Part shown: positions 35,000 through 44,269 of the stretch, piece by piece
Layout: every line of letters begins with the position of its first letter
How positions within the stretch are numbered: position 1 is the stretch's first letter
Source: Salipaludibacillus daqingensis
GTDB lineage: Bacteria; Bacillota; Bacilli; Bacillales; Salisediminibacteriaceae
NCBI RefSeq assembly: GCF_029891575.1
Contig: NZ_JARZHF010000001.1
Span: 124,001-188,000 of the forward strand
Direction of reading: 5' to 3'
Length of the DNA stretch: 64,000 bases
Made by a program: the position numbers and the translations under genes
The notes under the pieces: model-generated
The model's input: only the letters and a program-made list of their open reading frames with translations
Told to the model about the DNA's origin: nothing
Database searches by the model: none

Positions 35000-35629
35000 A
35001 TGAAAATAAAATATAATATTATTACGAGAGACAAAGTTCGATATTGTAAAGAGTCATTTACTATCCGTGAAGCTACTGAGGAATTAGAGTCTAGCGGGTA
35101 CCGATGTGTGCCAGTACTTGATGATACTGGTACATATTTCAAAGGGAACATCTATATTCAAGAAATTTATCGTGCTCTTGTTAAGGAAATCGTCACTTGG
35201 GATGATCCAATAATGAAACTGATTGAGGACGAAGAAGTATCTATCCAAGAACAGGCATCATTTTTCCGTATCTTTACAAATATTAAGAAATACCCTTATT
35301 TAGCTGTTTTAAATGATGAAAAGAAATTTGCTGGTATTTTAACACATGCGAATGTAATGGAAATTCTTGAAGATTCTTGGGGATTAAAAACGGGCAGTTA
35401 TACGCTAACTATTTCTACTCACGAATACCAAGGTGCTCTCAATACAATCGTTGCTAGCTTAAAAAAATTCACAAGTATCCAAAGTCTTATGTCTCTTGAT
35501 AATGAAAGTACATTTTTCCGACGAGTCATTGTAACGTTACCGAAAGAAACCTCTGAGAAGACATTAAAAGAAGTCATCAGTCATCTTGAAGGGGAAGGTT
35601 TCCGTGTGTTTGATGTAGAAAAAATTTAA
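35000..35629 (+). CDS. cbpA: CBS-ACT domain protein, possible cyclic di-AMP receptor
   Basis: A 209-residue cytoplasmic protein with two CBS motifs (residues about 15-65 and 75-125; GYRCVPVLDDTGTYFKGNI and KYPYLAVLNDEKKFAGIL) and a C-terminal ACT-like domain (YTLTISTHEYQGALNTIVASL onward). The architecture matches the Listeria protein CbpA, described as binding cyclic di-AMP; that role is inferred. AAAGGGG precedes the ATG. It is monocistronic. Confidence 0.75.
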   Translation: MKIKYNIITRDKVRYCKESFTIREATEELESSGYRCVPVLDDTGTYFKGNIYIQEIYRALVKEIVTWDDPIMKLIEDEEVSIQEQASFFRIFTNIKKYPYLAVLNDEKKFAGILTHANVMEILEDSWGLKTGSYTLTISTHEYQGALNTIVASLKKFTSIQSLMSLDNESTFFRRVIVTLPKETSEKTLKEVISHLEGEGFRVFDVEKI

Positions 35630-35637
35630 TTGAAACA

Positions 35638-35681
35638 AACAAATGAGCATTCACTTTTCAAAATGAATGCTCATTTATTTC
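35638..35681. terminator. Bidirectional terminator between cbpA and the lipoprotein gene
   Basis: AAATGAGCATTCA pairs with TGAATGCTCATTT around a ten-base loop, flanked by A and T runs. On the minus strand the right arm encodes the last residues of the lipoprotein. Confidence 0.8.
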
Positions 35682-36125
35682 ATCTGACCTTTCAATGGCC
35701 GTTATTTGATACCCATTGCGTCCCTCAGAGATATAGTACCGCCTTGCTCTTGTTTCTTCATGAATTGTTCCAACTTGATCAACTTCTATCACTTCATTCC
35801 AATAAATCCTCCATTCATTAAACTGGTTGACTTCTATATTTATATCAGTCGCTTCTATAAACATTTCCACTTTTCTTTCCCCAGTTAATTGCTGGTGCTG
35901 TTTTCGCTCCATATGGAAAACTTGACTGTTCCCAACAAAGAATTTTTCCATTATCGAAAATGACTGAGTTGACAGGCTTTGTTCCCATCCATTCTTATAC
36001 TCATACATAAATAATGTCAGTTCTTCTTCCACATTTTCATCGTTAAGCTCTTGCCATGTTTCTTCTTCTCCACAAGCTACAAGCAAAGAGATGATAATGA
36101 GCCAAAGACTAATCATCTTCTTCAA
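35658..36125 (-). CDS. Predicted lipoprotein, unknown function
   Basis: About 155 residues with a short signal peptide ending in the lipobox LVAC, so it should be anchored to the outer face of the membrane. The mature part resembles a small cystatin or NTF2-like fold (EVEMFIEATDINIEVNQFNEWRIYWNEVI), but I do not recognise the family. The start is uncertain: a GTG (36134) lies in the GAGGGTG site, TTG (36125) is best spaced and ATG (36116) is also possible. Confidence 0.68.
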   Translation of the reverse strand: MKKMISLWLIIISLLVACGEEETWQELNDENVEEELTLFMYEYKNGWEQSLSTQSFSIMEKFFVGNSQVFHMERKQHQQLTGERKVEMFIEATDINIEVNQFNEWRIYWNEVIEVDQVGTIHEETRARRYYISEGRNGYQITAIERSDEINEHSF

Positions 36126-36203
36126 TTTCTTCACACCCTCTCTCTTCTATCAGTATACCGAAAAAACTTCCATTGAGCGAAGCGTAACTATCTTTTTAAA
36201 CAA

Positions 36204-36234
36204 AGAAAAACGCAAGCCTTCAAAGCTTACGTTA
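36204..36234 (-). terminator. Terminator of yppE
   Basis: AACGTAAGC and GCTTGCGTT (one wobble) form a stem followed by TTTTTC on the minus strand, about 20 bases after the yppE stop. Confidence 0.65.
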
Positions 36235-36254
36235 AACGCATCATCCTCGATAAT

Positions 36255-36617
36255 TTAAAGATCCTGATCAACAAGAGACAATGTATACTCAATCGATTTA
36301 TACCTCTCCATTAATTTTTTGTTTCTTGTATCTTTTTGGAAACAAGTGACAGAAAGTATTTCGAAATTTTCTACAAGTTGATCTATTTGCTGAGGGTGAA
36401 TGTAGGAAGGCTTTTTCCACTCCAACCATTTAAGAACTTGTGGTGTCCAATCTTCTAACTTCCCTTTTACTTCATCAGCGAATGGTTTTACTGTATCAAA
36501 AAATTCTGCGGAATTCTCACTAGTTGAATAATACTTAAAGTGAGCAAGTGCATCTTCATTTAACTTACGCAGATGATTCGTCTGTAGCTTAAGCTCTTGC
36601 AACTGTTCTTGATTCAT
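36255..36617 (-). CDS. yppE: YppE family protein
   Basis: A 120-residue helical cytoplasmic protein. It lines up with B. subtilis YppE in length and in the FFDTVKPFADEV and KPSYIHPQQIDQLVENF regions. Function unknown. The ATG at 36617 is chosen, since the upstream GTG belongs to the GGGGTG site. It lies between racA and the lipoprotein, in the ypp neighbourhood. Confidence 0.82.
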   Translation of the reverse strand: MNQEQLQELKLQTNHLRKLNEDALAHFKYYSTSENSAEFFDTVKPFADEVKGKLEDWTPQVLKWLEWKKPSYIHPQQIDQLVENFEILSVTCFQKDTRNKKLMERYKSIEYTLSLVDQDL

Positions 36618-36660
36618 AACTATAATCACCCCAACGTGATTGTAACAAACTCCTACTTCA

Positions 36661-37191
36661 TTACAAACTAAAAATACCTGCCAATCTTCGTTTTTTTATA
36701 GGAACGTGCTTTTTATCAGATGTTAATTGAGATTTCTTATTCTCAGGTAACTCTTTTTCTAATACTTTTAATCGCTGAGATAGCTGATGAATAAGGTCAT
36801 TTAGTTCATTAATTTCTTTCCTTTGATTTAGTACTTGATACTCAACAACTTCATCTGCTTTTGTTTGTAAATTTCTGTCCAATTGATCTACTTGAATAAG
36901 CATTCGATTAATTTTCTCGTCTAGTTTCTGAGAAGATACCATTTTGTTATATTGTTTACGTTCGGGAGAAAAACGATGTCCTGGCAATAAAATTGACCGC
37001 ATCTTTTTTCCCTTTTTTGTTTCCTCATGAACATGTTTTAGTTTTTCATACGTCTCATCATTTAATTCAAAATGTCCATTTTTGGTAATTTCACAAGGTA
37101 ATTGAAAATGTTTGATCCACCTTTGAATTGTTGATGGATTCACCCCAAATTCATCAGCAATCTCTTTTGTCCTTCGCATCTTATTTGACAT
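36661..37191 (-). CDS. racA: Chromosome-anchoring protein RacA
   Basis: A 176-residue DNA-binding protein. The N-terminal MerR-like helix-turn-helix reads TKEIADEFGVNPSTIQRWIKHFQLP, as in B. subtilis RacA, and the second half is a coiled coil (about residues 90-150). RacA binds near the origin and ties it to the cell pole through DivIVA during sporulation. The ATG at 37191 follows GGAG; an upstream GTG lies within that site. In B. subtilis racA is elsewhere on the chromosome, so its place next to yppE is a local rearrangement. Confidence 0.82.
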   Translation of the reverse strand: MSNKMRRTKEIADEFGVNPSTIQRWIKHFQLPCEITKNGHFELNDETYEKLKHVHEETKKGKKMRSILLPGHRFSPERKQYNKMVSSQKLDEKINRMLIQVDQLDRNLQTKADEVVEYQVLNQRKEINELNDLIHQLSQRLKVLEKELPENKKSQLTSDKKHVPIKKRRLAGIFSL

Positions 37192-37364
37192 CTTAACCGC
37201 TCCTTTCACTTTGTTTGCCTCTTAATTTCTCTAAGCACCTCTTAATTCCCTTTGACGCCGACAAAACTAGTTTCTATTCGGCAAAGAAAGAAGAGATCCT
37301 CCAAAATATAAATGAATCATTCCATCTTACATGCACAAAATAAAGATATTAAGGAGGTGACGTC

Positions 37365-37481
37365 ATGTCTAAAAGAGAGAACGAAAAATCACGTCGTGAC
37401 CCGAAACAAATATCGAAAACTGCTCATAATAAACCCCAAGTGGATAAGAAGAATTTAGGACCTAATCGTCCTGCAGAGTAA
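37365..37481 (+). CDS. sspM: Small acid-soluble spore protein M
   Basis: A 38-codon gene that is easy to miss. It encodes a very basic, low-hydrophobicity peptide ending KKNLGPNRPAE, which matches the GGPNRP ending of B. subtilis SspM. It has a perfect AAGGAGGTGA ribosome site six bases before ATG and a terminator after it. In B. subtilis sspM also lies in the ypp cluster beside yppC. It should be made in the forespore and packed in the spore core. Confidence 0.87.
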   Translation: MSKRENEKSRRDPKQISKTAHNKPQVDKKNLGPNRPAE

Positions 37482-37498
37482 TAATTAATCAACAAAAG

Positions 37499-37530
37499 TT
37501 AAGCAGGCGGATTTTTATGCGCCTGCTTAG
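37499..37530 (+). terminator. Terminator of sspM
   Basis: AAGCAGGCG pairs with CGCCTGCTT around a ten-base AT-rich loop, about 20 bases after the sspM stop. Confidence 0.75.
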
Positions 37531-37545
37531 TTATATGTATTCGAT

Positions 37546-38538
37546 TCAAAAGATATCATGGAACGAACGTTTCTTATCATTGCTTAGGTGTTCTTGGACA
37601 TGAGAAATTAGATTTGACGCTACGTGAATTTGCTTTTGTTTTTGTCCATACCAACTCGTTAAACAATACTTTTCAGGAGATTGTTTTTGCATTTTAAGCA
37701 ATAAATTTGGTTGAAAAGATTTGTCTAATGACCAATCTTTTCTAGCTTCATCATGATGAAGAACTTCAGGGCATAATAATCTAAATGGAAACCTGTTTAC
37801 TTTTACATGATGTAACTGAGGAATGTCTATGGAACGGTTTGCTGTAAATGGTTGTTTTTCAAAATAATTTCTTATCGCTTCTCGCTCTGGTGATTCGAAT
37901 AAAATCCATGCTAGTTTATATCCAAGGATCACCCTTTCCTTCACATTCGTGAAGTTTTTTACTGATGTACCATATAATTCACCTTTTGATGATGGGAAAA
38001 TGACGATGCTAAAGTGCAACCTTTCCTGCCATTCATAAACTGGGCGATCGAACAATGCATCTTTGAAAAAAGGTGCACAAATGACAGGTTTCTCAATGAC
38101 GTGTTGTTCATTTATAATCAGAGCTTTCAATAATCTATCTTGATTGTTATCATACCAAAACTGCCACCATTGTTTAATCATCCATGCAGAAACATGAAAA
38201 TATCGTAATTTATCAAAACAAGGTTCACCAGTTTTTTTAGACCATTCGTAAATTAATAATTGTGGATAAACATCCGAAAAGATAAGCCAGTTGATTCGTT
38301 CAAAAGTCATAAATAATCTACGCCGCCATTCATTCGTCAACATGACCACTAATGAGTCCGTCATTAAGTCACTCATGGACCAACCAGCATTACGCGAAAC
38401 AAAACTTGCTAGATAAGTCCATTTTATTTCGCTATGTGTATGATAAAACCGCTTATACGCATTGGTACGAGTTATATTATCTTTATTGTTTGATATTGTT
38501 ATGCGATTAATCCGTTTCGTTAATAAATGTGCTTTCAT
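37546..38538 (-). CDS. yppC: YppC family protein (DUF2515)
   Basis: A 330-residue protein resembling B. subtilis YppC, a DUF2515 member of unknown function. It is rich in Trp and aromatic residues, has no signal or clear membrane helix, and carries the LRYFHVSAWMIKQWWQFW and LGYKLAWILFESPEREAIRNYF regions. It is divergent from recU (289 bases between), as in B. subtilis. GAAAGGATG precedes the ATG. Confidence 0.83.
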   Translation of the reverse strand: MKAHLLTKRINRITISNNKDNITRTNAYKRFYHTHSEIKWTYLASFVSRNAGWSMSDLMTDSLVVMLTNEWRRRLFMTFERINWLIFSDVYPQLLIYEWSKKTGEPCFDKLRYFHVSAWMIKQWWQFWYDNNQDRLLKALIINEQHVIEKPVICAPFFKDALFDRPVYEWQERLHFSIVIFPSSKGELYGTSVKNFTNVKERVILGYKLAWILFESPEREAIRNYFEKQPFTANRSIDIPQLHHVKVNRFPFRLLCPEVLHHDEARKDWSLDKSFQPNLLLKMQKQSPEKYCLTSWYGQKQKQIHVASNLISHVQEHLSNDKKRSFHDIF

Positions 38539-38827
38539 TTATAACATCCTTTCATTCCTACATTAAATACTTACAAACTATTGTCTAAACTACGTTTCCC
38601 ACAAATGTTTCCAATTACTTACGAATGAGCTAAAAAACCTATTTTTAAAATTCAAAGATATGGTATGATATAGTGATGGTTTCTATGCTCCATTTTTAGC
38701 AATCTTTTGTTAATTGTTAATCAATATAAACGGAAACCTAACAAAGTTTTGTACGTTTTATATAGTTAAGGAATAGCTCTCTGCATAAAACGTATAGACT
38801 GACCAAATAAGGGAAAGGACGATAATT

Positions 38828-39439
38828 ATGACCATTCGTTATCCCAACGGAAAAAAATTTCTAAATAAGCGAATCCTTTCCCAGAAAAAAAACGTCAATA
38901 AAAAAGACGAACGTTTTAGTAATCGAGGTATGAGCCTGGAGGAGGATATAAACGAAACGAACGACTATTACAGAATTCATAAGATAGCAATCATTCATAA
39001 AAAACCTACCCCATTGCAAATAGTCAATGTGAATTACCCAAAACGAAGTGCAGCGGTTGTTACTGAGGCATATTTCAAGAAACCATCAACCACTGACTAT
39101 AATGGCGTATATAAAGGTCGATATATTGATTTCGAAGCAAAAGAAACAAAGAATAAAACGAGCTTTCCGTTGAAAAATTTCCACGATCACCAAATTGACC
39201 ATATGAGGGAAGTTATTGCTCACGGAGGATTTGTTTTTGCCTTATTAAGATTTAGTTTATTTGATGAAGTGTATCTATTAAAGGCGGAAGATTTAATTCA
39301 TTATTACGATAATCAAGACACAAAGAGAAAATCGATTTCGAAAAGTGATATAGAAGCCTATGGCTATCATATCGCCATTGGCTATCATCCTCGTATTGAT
39401 TATTTAAAAGTAATTGATAACATTCTATCAAGCGAGTAA
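38828..39439 (+). CDS. recU: Holliday junction resolvase RecU
   Basis: A 203-residue nuclease that cleaves four-way DNA junctions in recombination and chromosome segregation. It follows the B. subtilis protein closely: IRYPNGKKF at the start, [36 protein letters not shown], and the nuclease core [20 protein letters not shown] with the metal-binding Asp and Glu. The gene is followed after 35 bases by ponA, the usual recU-ponA operon. Confidence 0.95.
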   Translation: MTIRYPNGKKFLNKRILSQKKNVNKKDERFSNRGMSLEEDINETNDYYRIHKIAIIHKKPTPLQIVNVNYPKRSAAVVTEAYFKKPSTTDYNGVYKGRYIDFEAKETKNKTSFPLKNFHDHQIDHMREVIAHGGFVFALLRFSLFDEVYLLKAEDLIHYYDNQDTKRKSISKSDIEAYGYHIAIGYHPRIDYLKVIDNILSSE

Positions 39440-39474
39440 TCGCACTTCTAATAGTGTTGAAAGGAAGATGAATC

Positions 39475-42120
39475 ATGTCTGAACAATATTCTAGACAAGA
39501 ACGTAAGAAAGCAAAGTCAAAAAAATATTCACAATCACCAAAGAAAAAAACGAACCGAAAAGGGTTAATGAAAAAAATATTTATCGCATTAGGAGTGATG
39601 CTCCTTGTGATGATGCTCGTAGGTGCTGTCGCTGTTTTCTCTATCATGCGAGGTGCTCCGGATTTAGATCCGGATAAACTTTCATTAGCTCTTAATCCAG
39701 AAATTATGGATATGAATGATGAATTGATCACGACACTAAATGCCGCAGAAAATAGACGCATGGCTAACATTGATGAAGTACCTCTAGTTTTAAAAGATGC
39801 CGTTCTATCTGTGGAAGATGCTCGGTTTTATGACCATTTCGGAATAGACCTTCGTCGTATCGGTGGAGCAATAAGGGCTAATATCACTGGCGGTTTCGGA
39901 AGTGAAGGAGCTAGTACGATCACCCAGCAAGTGGTGAAAAATTTGTATTTTGATTTTGATAAAACAATTACAAGAAAACTTCAAGAACAATATTTAGCAG
40001 TCAGGCTCGAACAGCAATATACGAAAGATCAAATTTTAGAAATGTATATGAATGCCATTTATTTTTCTGATTCAAGATATGGAGTTGTCGAAGCTTCCAA
40101 TTATTATTTCAGTAAAGATTTGGATGAATTAAATATTGAAGATGCAGCATTGTTAGCGGGAATTCCACAACGACCGAATGCTCATAACCCTTTTAATCAT
40201 CCTGAGGCTGCCGAAGAACGACGTAATACTGTCATTAATCGTATGCTTAATAATGATAAAATTACAGAAGAAGAAGCAAATGAAGCAAAAAGTATTCCTG
40301 TTGAAGATCAGCTTCAACGATCGGAGCGACAAAATAATCAGTTCCAATCATATATTGATCAAGTTCTAGATGAAGTGGAAGAAATCGACGGCATTGAAGC
40401 AAGTGATATATATACTGGTGGACTAAAAATCTATACGAACTTAGACCAAGACTTACAAACTCATATGGAACAAGTAATGCAATCTAACATTGAATTCCCT
40501 GATGAATTATTTCAAGCTGGTGTTACCTTAATGGAAACGAAAACAGGGGAAGTCAGAGCGATAGGTGGCATGAGAAAGCCAGCAGAAGGCGTTAGACAAT
40601 GGAACTGGGCAACGAACCCCCGTAGACAAGCGGGATCATCTATTAAACCGATTTTAGATTATGGTCCTGCTATTGATGAATTGCAATGGTCCACTTTTCA
40701 TCAAATCGTTGATGAACCATACACCTATTCAGATGGAGAAACGCAAGTTCGAAACTTTAATCGTGATAGCTACAGAGGTTCAATCTCTATGCGAGAAGCA
40801 CTAAGAGATTCACTAAATGTTCCAGCTGTAAAGGCGTTACATGAAGTTGGATTAGATAACGCTCAAGACTTTGGCCAAAGACTAGGTATTCCGTTGGAAG
40901 ATATGCAAGAATCTTATGCATTAGGCGCAAACGAAGTGTCTTCATTTCAAATGACAGGCGCGTATGCTGCTTTTGGTAACGGTGGAGAATACAATGAACC
41001 ACACACCGTTAGAAAAGTAGAATTTCCTGATGGAGAGATTATCGAATTAGCGCCTGAACCAGAACAAGTCATGAATGACTATACGGCTTTTATGATATCA
41101 GATATGCTAAAAGACGTTGTTCAATCTGGAACTGGGACAGCAGCTCAAATTCCTGGTCTACCTGTAGCCGGGAAAACAGGATCAACAAACTTTACTGAAG
41201 ATGACAGAAATGACTATAACATCCCTGATTCAGCTATTAGAGATGCTTGGTTTGCTGGTTATACAACCGAATTAACAGCAGGTGTCTGGACTGGATATCC
41301 AAGTGCTGCTGACGGTCAAATCATTATGAATAATAATGAACATCAAATATCAAGAGAAATATTCAAACAAGTGATGACTTACGCTCATGAAGGTCGAGAT
41401 ACATCTGATTTTTCTCAGCCTGATTCTGTCGTTCGAGTTGGCATAGAAAAAGCTACAGGACAACTACCAAGTGATTTCACACCTGAAAGTGAAATCGTTC
41501 ATGAGTATTTCGTAAAGGGAACAGAACCAACAGAAGTATCTGAGGAATTTGAAGAAGCAGACCCTGTTCAAGGACTGACAGCTTCTTATAATGAAGAAGA
41601 ACATGCTATCTTCATTGAGTGGAGTTATCCGGAAGACTTACGAGATGATTTCAGCTTTAAACTAGAAATACGTGACGGACAAAGCGAAGACTATCAATTA
41701 ATTGACATTACAAAAGACATGCAATATGAGATAGGAGATCCAGATTATGGAGAAACTTACTCGATTCGAGTGACTGCTATCGCAGATGATAATGAAGATT
41801 TAGAAAGCGATCCGTCTTCCGTTGAAGTGAGAATTCCGGAAGAAGAGGAAGAAGAAGAGGAGGAAGAGCTCGAAGAAGAGGAAGAGGAAGAAGAACCTGA
41901 AGAAGACAACAATAATAATAACAACAATGACAACAATGAAGAGCCACCCGAGAATAATAATGGGAATAATGGAAATAACGGAAACGGTAATAACAACAAC
42001 AATGGCGATAACAATAACAATGAGAATAACAATGGAAACAGTAATAATAATGGAAACAATGACGATAATAACGATGATGACGAACAGACTAATAACGACG
42101 AGCAAAACAATAATAGTTAA
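39475..42120 (+). CDS. ponA: Class A penicillin-binding protein PBP1A
   Basis: An 881-residue bifunctional peptidoglycan synthase. A cytoplasmic basic tail and one transmembrane helix (about residues 35-57) precede the GT51 transglycosylase with SVEDARFYDHFGIDLRRI and EGASTITQQ. The transpeptidase has the SxxK serine in AGSSIKP, SLN in DSLNVP and KTGST. A fibronectin type III-like domain follows (about 690-780), and then a tail of some 95 residues that is first almost pure Glu and then Asn/Gly/Asp-rich. Such Asn-rich tails occur in other Bacillus PBP1A, but the poly-Glu part is striking. Confidence 0.95.
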   Translation: MSEQYSRQERKKAKSKKYSQSPKKKTNRKGLMKKIFIALGVMLLVMMLVGAVAVFSIMRGAPDLDPDKLSLALNPEIMDMNDELITTLNAAENRRMANIDEVPLVLKDAVLSVEDARFYDHFGIDLRRIGGAIRANITGGFGSEGASTITQQVVKNLYFDFDKTITRKLQEQYLAVRLEQQYTKDQILEMYMNAIYFSDSRYGVVEASNYYFSKDLDELNIEDAALLAGIPQRPNAHNPFNHPEAAEERRNTVINRMLNNDKITEEEANEAKSIPVEDQLQRSERQNNQFQSYIDQVLDEVEEIDGIEASDIYTGGLKIYTNLDQDLQTHMEQVMQSNIEFPDELFQAGVTLMETKTGEVRAIGGMRKPAEGVRQWNWATNPRRQAGSSIKPILDYGPAIDELQWSTFHQIVDEPYTYSDGETQVRNFNRDSYRGSISMREALRDSLNVPAVKALHEVGLDNAQDFGQRLGIPLEDMQESYALGANEVSSFQMTGAYAAFGNGGEYNEPHTVRKVEFPDGEIIELAPEPEQVMNDYTAFMISDMLKDVVQSGTGTAAQIPGLPVAGKTGSTNFTEDDRNDYNIPDSAIRDAWFAGYTTELTAGVWTGYPSAADGQIIMNNNEHQISREIFKQVMTYAHEGRDTSDFSQPDSVVRVGIEKATGQLPSDFTPESEIVHEYFVKGTEPTEVSEEFEEADPVQGLTASYNEEEHAIFIEWSYPEDLRDDFSFKLEIRDGQSEDYQLIDITKDMQYEIGDPDYGETYSIRVTAIADDNEDLESDPSSVEVRIPEEEEEEEEEELEEEEEEEEPEEDNNNNNNNDNNEEPPENNNGNNGNNGNGNNNNNGDNNNNENNNGNSNNNGNNDDNNDDDEQTNNDEQNNNS

Positions 42121-42124
42121 TTTT

Positions 42125-42158
42125 AAAACCACTATGGCTCCTAAGCCATAGTGGTTTT
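42125..42158 (+). terminator. Terminator of ponA
   Basis: AAAACCACTATGGCT pairs with AGCCATAGTGGTTTT around a four-base loop and is followed by T residues. The same bases hold the end of the decayed ypoC reading frame on the other strand. Confidence 0.88.
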
Positions 42159-42667
42159 ATTTTAGGTAATGCGCCCACTTCTTTCTAGATTCGTTTAAAA
42201 GTTGCGTTAAAGTTACAAATGAATGATGATGATCAATGGACGATATCATAGACGGGCTATGATATTCACCGGTGAAAATGATAGATTATTTATATAATCA
42301 ATGATGTCTTTCTCTTTCAGGGAAGTCACCGGCTCTCCTCCTACCCAATGCATCATTTGTACACAATAAGCGGTATACTGAATCATAATCGGACGAGCTT
42401 TATCACGATCTCTTTCTTTGTAACAACGTTTTAATAAAGGAAAAGCTTCTTTGTCCCAACGATCCAACAAAACTTTTACAGATTTATTAGGTAAAAGCCA
42501 AGGTTTGTCATTTCATCCGGATAAATTCAATGACTGCACTATATCATCATAAAAAAGGACCTCAACTGATTTTTCAGCAAAAAAACGACATCGTTCATTT
42601 AACACAAACGATGTATTGTCACCAAAAAAAGGTTTTACAAGAAAAGGTTTAGGGATGTTTCATTCAT
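42157..42667 (-). pseudogene. ypoC: ypoC remnant with several disabling lesions
   Basis: Between nth and ponA, where B. subtilis has ypoC, coding traces appear on the minus strand in pieces. An ATG at 42667 soon meets a stop, after which another frame runs PFLVKPFFGDNTSFVL... to LNLSG, is cut by TGA at 42515-42513 and continues in the same frame as NDKPWLLPNKSVKVLLDRWDKEAF...LSFSPVNIIARL to a stop at 42246. One further shift opens SSIDHHHSFVTLTQLLNESRKKWAHYLK to the stop at 42157. At least one frameshift at the start, an in-frame TGA and a late frameshift make this a pseudogene. No hairpin follows the TGA, so it is not read as selenocysteine. Confidence 0.78.
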
Positions 42668-42670
42668 TAA

Positions 42671-43333
42671 TCATCCTACTTCTATGCCTTGTTTTTTTAA
42701 TCTCTTTTTGCCTTCCCTACATATATCTACTAAAGGACATTCTCTGCATTTCGGTGATTGTGACTTACAATGATATCTCCCAAAAAATATCATTCGATGG
42801 TGAGTCACGGACCACTCATCTTTCGGTACTTTTCTCATCAATGTTTTTTCAACTTCTAATACAGAATCTTTCCACCGGCATATACCTAACCTTTTACTTA
42901 CGCGCTCTACGTGAGTATCAACAGCAATTGCTGGTTCATTAAATGCAACAGACGCAACAACATTGGCAGTTTTTCGACCAACACCTGCTAGCTTTACTAG
43001 TTCCTCTTGCTGTCTAGGAATCTCTCCATCATATTGATCAATTAACGACTGCGATAATTTTTTAATGTTTTTTGCTTTGCTCCGAAATAATCCGATCGAT
43101 TTTATATCTTGTTCAAGTTCCTCCAACGGAACTTCAACATAGTCTTCTGGCGTTTTATACTTATCAAATAGTTTTGGAGTCACTTTATTAACTAGTACGT
43201 CTGTCGCTTGTGCAGAGAGGACAACTGCAATCGTTAATTCAAATGGATTCGAGTGAGTCAGTTCGCATTCTGCTTCTGGAAACATTTCTCCCATTTTATC
43301 TAATACTATTTCAATTTGCTTTTTAGCTAACAT
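42671..43333 (-). CDS. nth: Endonuclease III
   Basis: A 220-residue DNA glycosylase/AP lyase of base excision repair that removes oxidised pyrimidines. It has the helix-hairpin-helix VKLAGVGRKTANVV with the catalytic lysine, the aspartate in AVDTHVERVSKRLG, and the C-terminal 4Fe-4S ligand set CX6CX2CX5C (CKSQSPKCRECPLVDIC). The start ATG overlaps the dnaD stop by one base (TAATG), and the GGAGAGG site lies within dnaD. Confidence 0.95.
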   Translation of the reverse strand: MLAKKQIEIVLDKMGEMFPEAECELTHSNPFELTIAVVLSAQATDVLVNKVTPKLFDKYKTPEDYVEVPLEELEQDIKSIGLFRSKAKNIKKLSQSLIDQYDGEIPRQQEELVKLAGVGRKTANVVASVAFNEPAIAVDTHVERVSKRLGICRWKDSVLEVEKTLMRKVPKDEWSVTHHRMIFFGRYHCKSQSPKCRECPLVDICREGKKRLKKQGIEVG

Positions 43334-44052
43334 TAATTTTCCTCTCCTTCAAGCCAATTGTAACCAGGATGACGTTTTTTTGGAACGGAAGCATCTTTCC
43401 TTTGATATCGTTGGGAAGGTTGATGATGGCTACGGACTTTTTCTCCATGTATTTTTGCTTGTTCCACTGTTTTAACACCGTTCTTTTTCCAATCAAATAA
43501 GATACGATCAATATATCGAAAGTTCATTCGTGATGATACGACGGCTTCTCTCAACGCAGCTTCAATGATATGAGCTTCATGCTGATCATCATCTATCCAC
43601 ATGGAAATCATTTCCATTTCCATCGGTGACAATGGTCTAGCAAATTCTTGTTCAAATCTCTGAAATAATTGACCTTCTTGAACCTTTTTGTCATCTGTTT
43701 CTTCCTCTAAGTCTTTTTCATTTAAAAATAAGTGCAATTTTTCAAATAATGGTTCAATAGAAATAGCTTCAAATATTTTTTGCTCCGTTGCTTTCACTTC
43801 AATAATTTCAAGAAAACGGTGAGATAATAGCTGTTTTAATTGTTGTGTACACTCCTGTTCAGTCAGCGTCATTCGATGAATTAAATCCTCTGGTGTTGGA
43901 AAATCGTGACCTTCTTGGTGGAACTGGCGAATATGAATCAATATCAAAAACTGTATATCCGTTAATCCTAAATCTTTATAATGTTTAAATAGAAGTCCTG
44001 GCAATGTCATTGGTTTTTCCATTAACAGTTGAAAACTTAAGTCATTTTTCAT
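43333..44052 (-). CDS. dnaD: DNA replication initiation protein DnaD
   Basis: A 239-residue primosome component that helps load the replicative helicase. The N-terminal DDBH1 winged helix (LPGLLFKHYKDLGLTDIQFLILIHI) and the C-terminal DDBH2 domain (FEQEFARPLSPMEMEMISMWIDD and IIEAALREAVVSSRMNFRYIDRIL) are present. It sits in the conserved asnS-dnaD-nth order. GAGAGGTGAG precedes the ATG. Confidence 0.93.
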   Translation of the reverse strand: MKNDLSFQLLMEKPMTLPGLLFKHYKDLGLTDIQFLILIHIRQFHQEGHDFPTPEDLIHRMTLTEQECTQQLKQLLSHRFLEIIEVKATEQKIFEAISIEPLFEKLHLFLNEKDLEEETDDKKVQEGQLFQRFEQEFARPLSPMEMEMISMWIDDDQHEAHIIEAALREAVVSSRMNFRYIDRILFDWKKNGVKTVEQAKIHGEKVRSHHQPSQRYQRKDASVPKKRHPGYNWLEGEEN

Positions 44053-44269
44053 CCTTACTCACCTCTCTTTCTTATAACTAGATATGAAGCTATTAAACAA
44101 GCTGATTGCTTGAACATAGGTAACAGTTTTTTATAAAGATTTGAATTTACGTTGCGACTTCGCTTTTACCGAGGGAACATTCTTGGATTACTTGCGCCGA
44201 TCTAACGACACTGATTTAGTATGGAAAAGAAGAAAGACCCCTTCAACAAGAGGCCTCCCTTTCAAAACA

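Noticed and set aside
41757..42132. Long minus-strand and alternative-frame open frames over the end of ponA
   Set aside because: They are shadows of the Glu/Asn-codon repeats, which lack stop codons in several frames.
42246..42515. A second selenocysteine codon at the TGA in ypoC
   Set aside because: No hairpin follows the TGA, the family is not known to use selenocysteine, and the locus carries other frameshifts.
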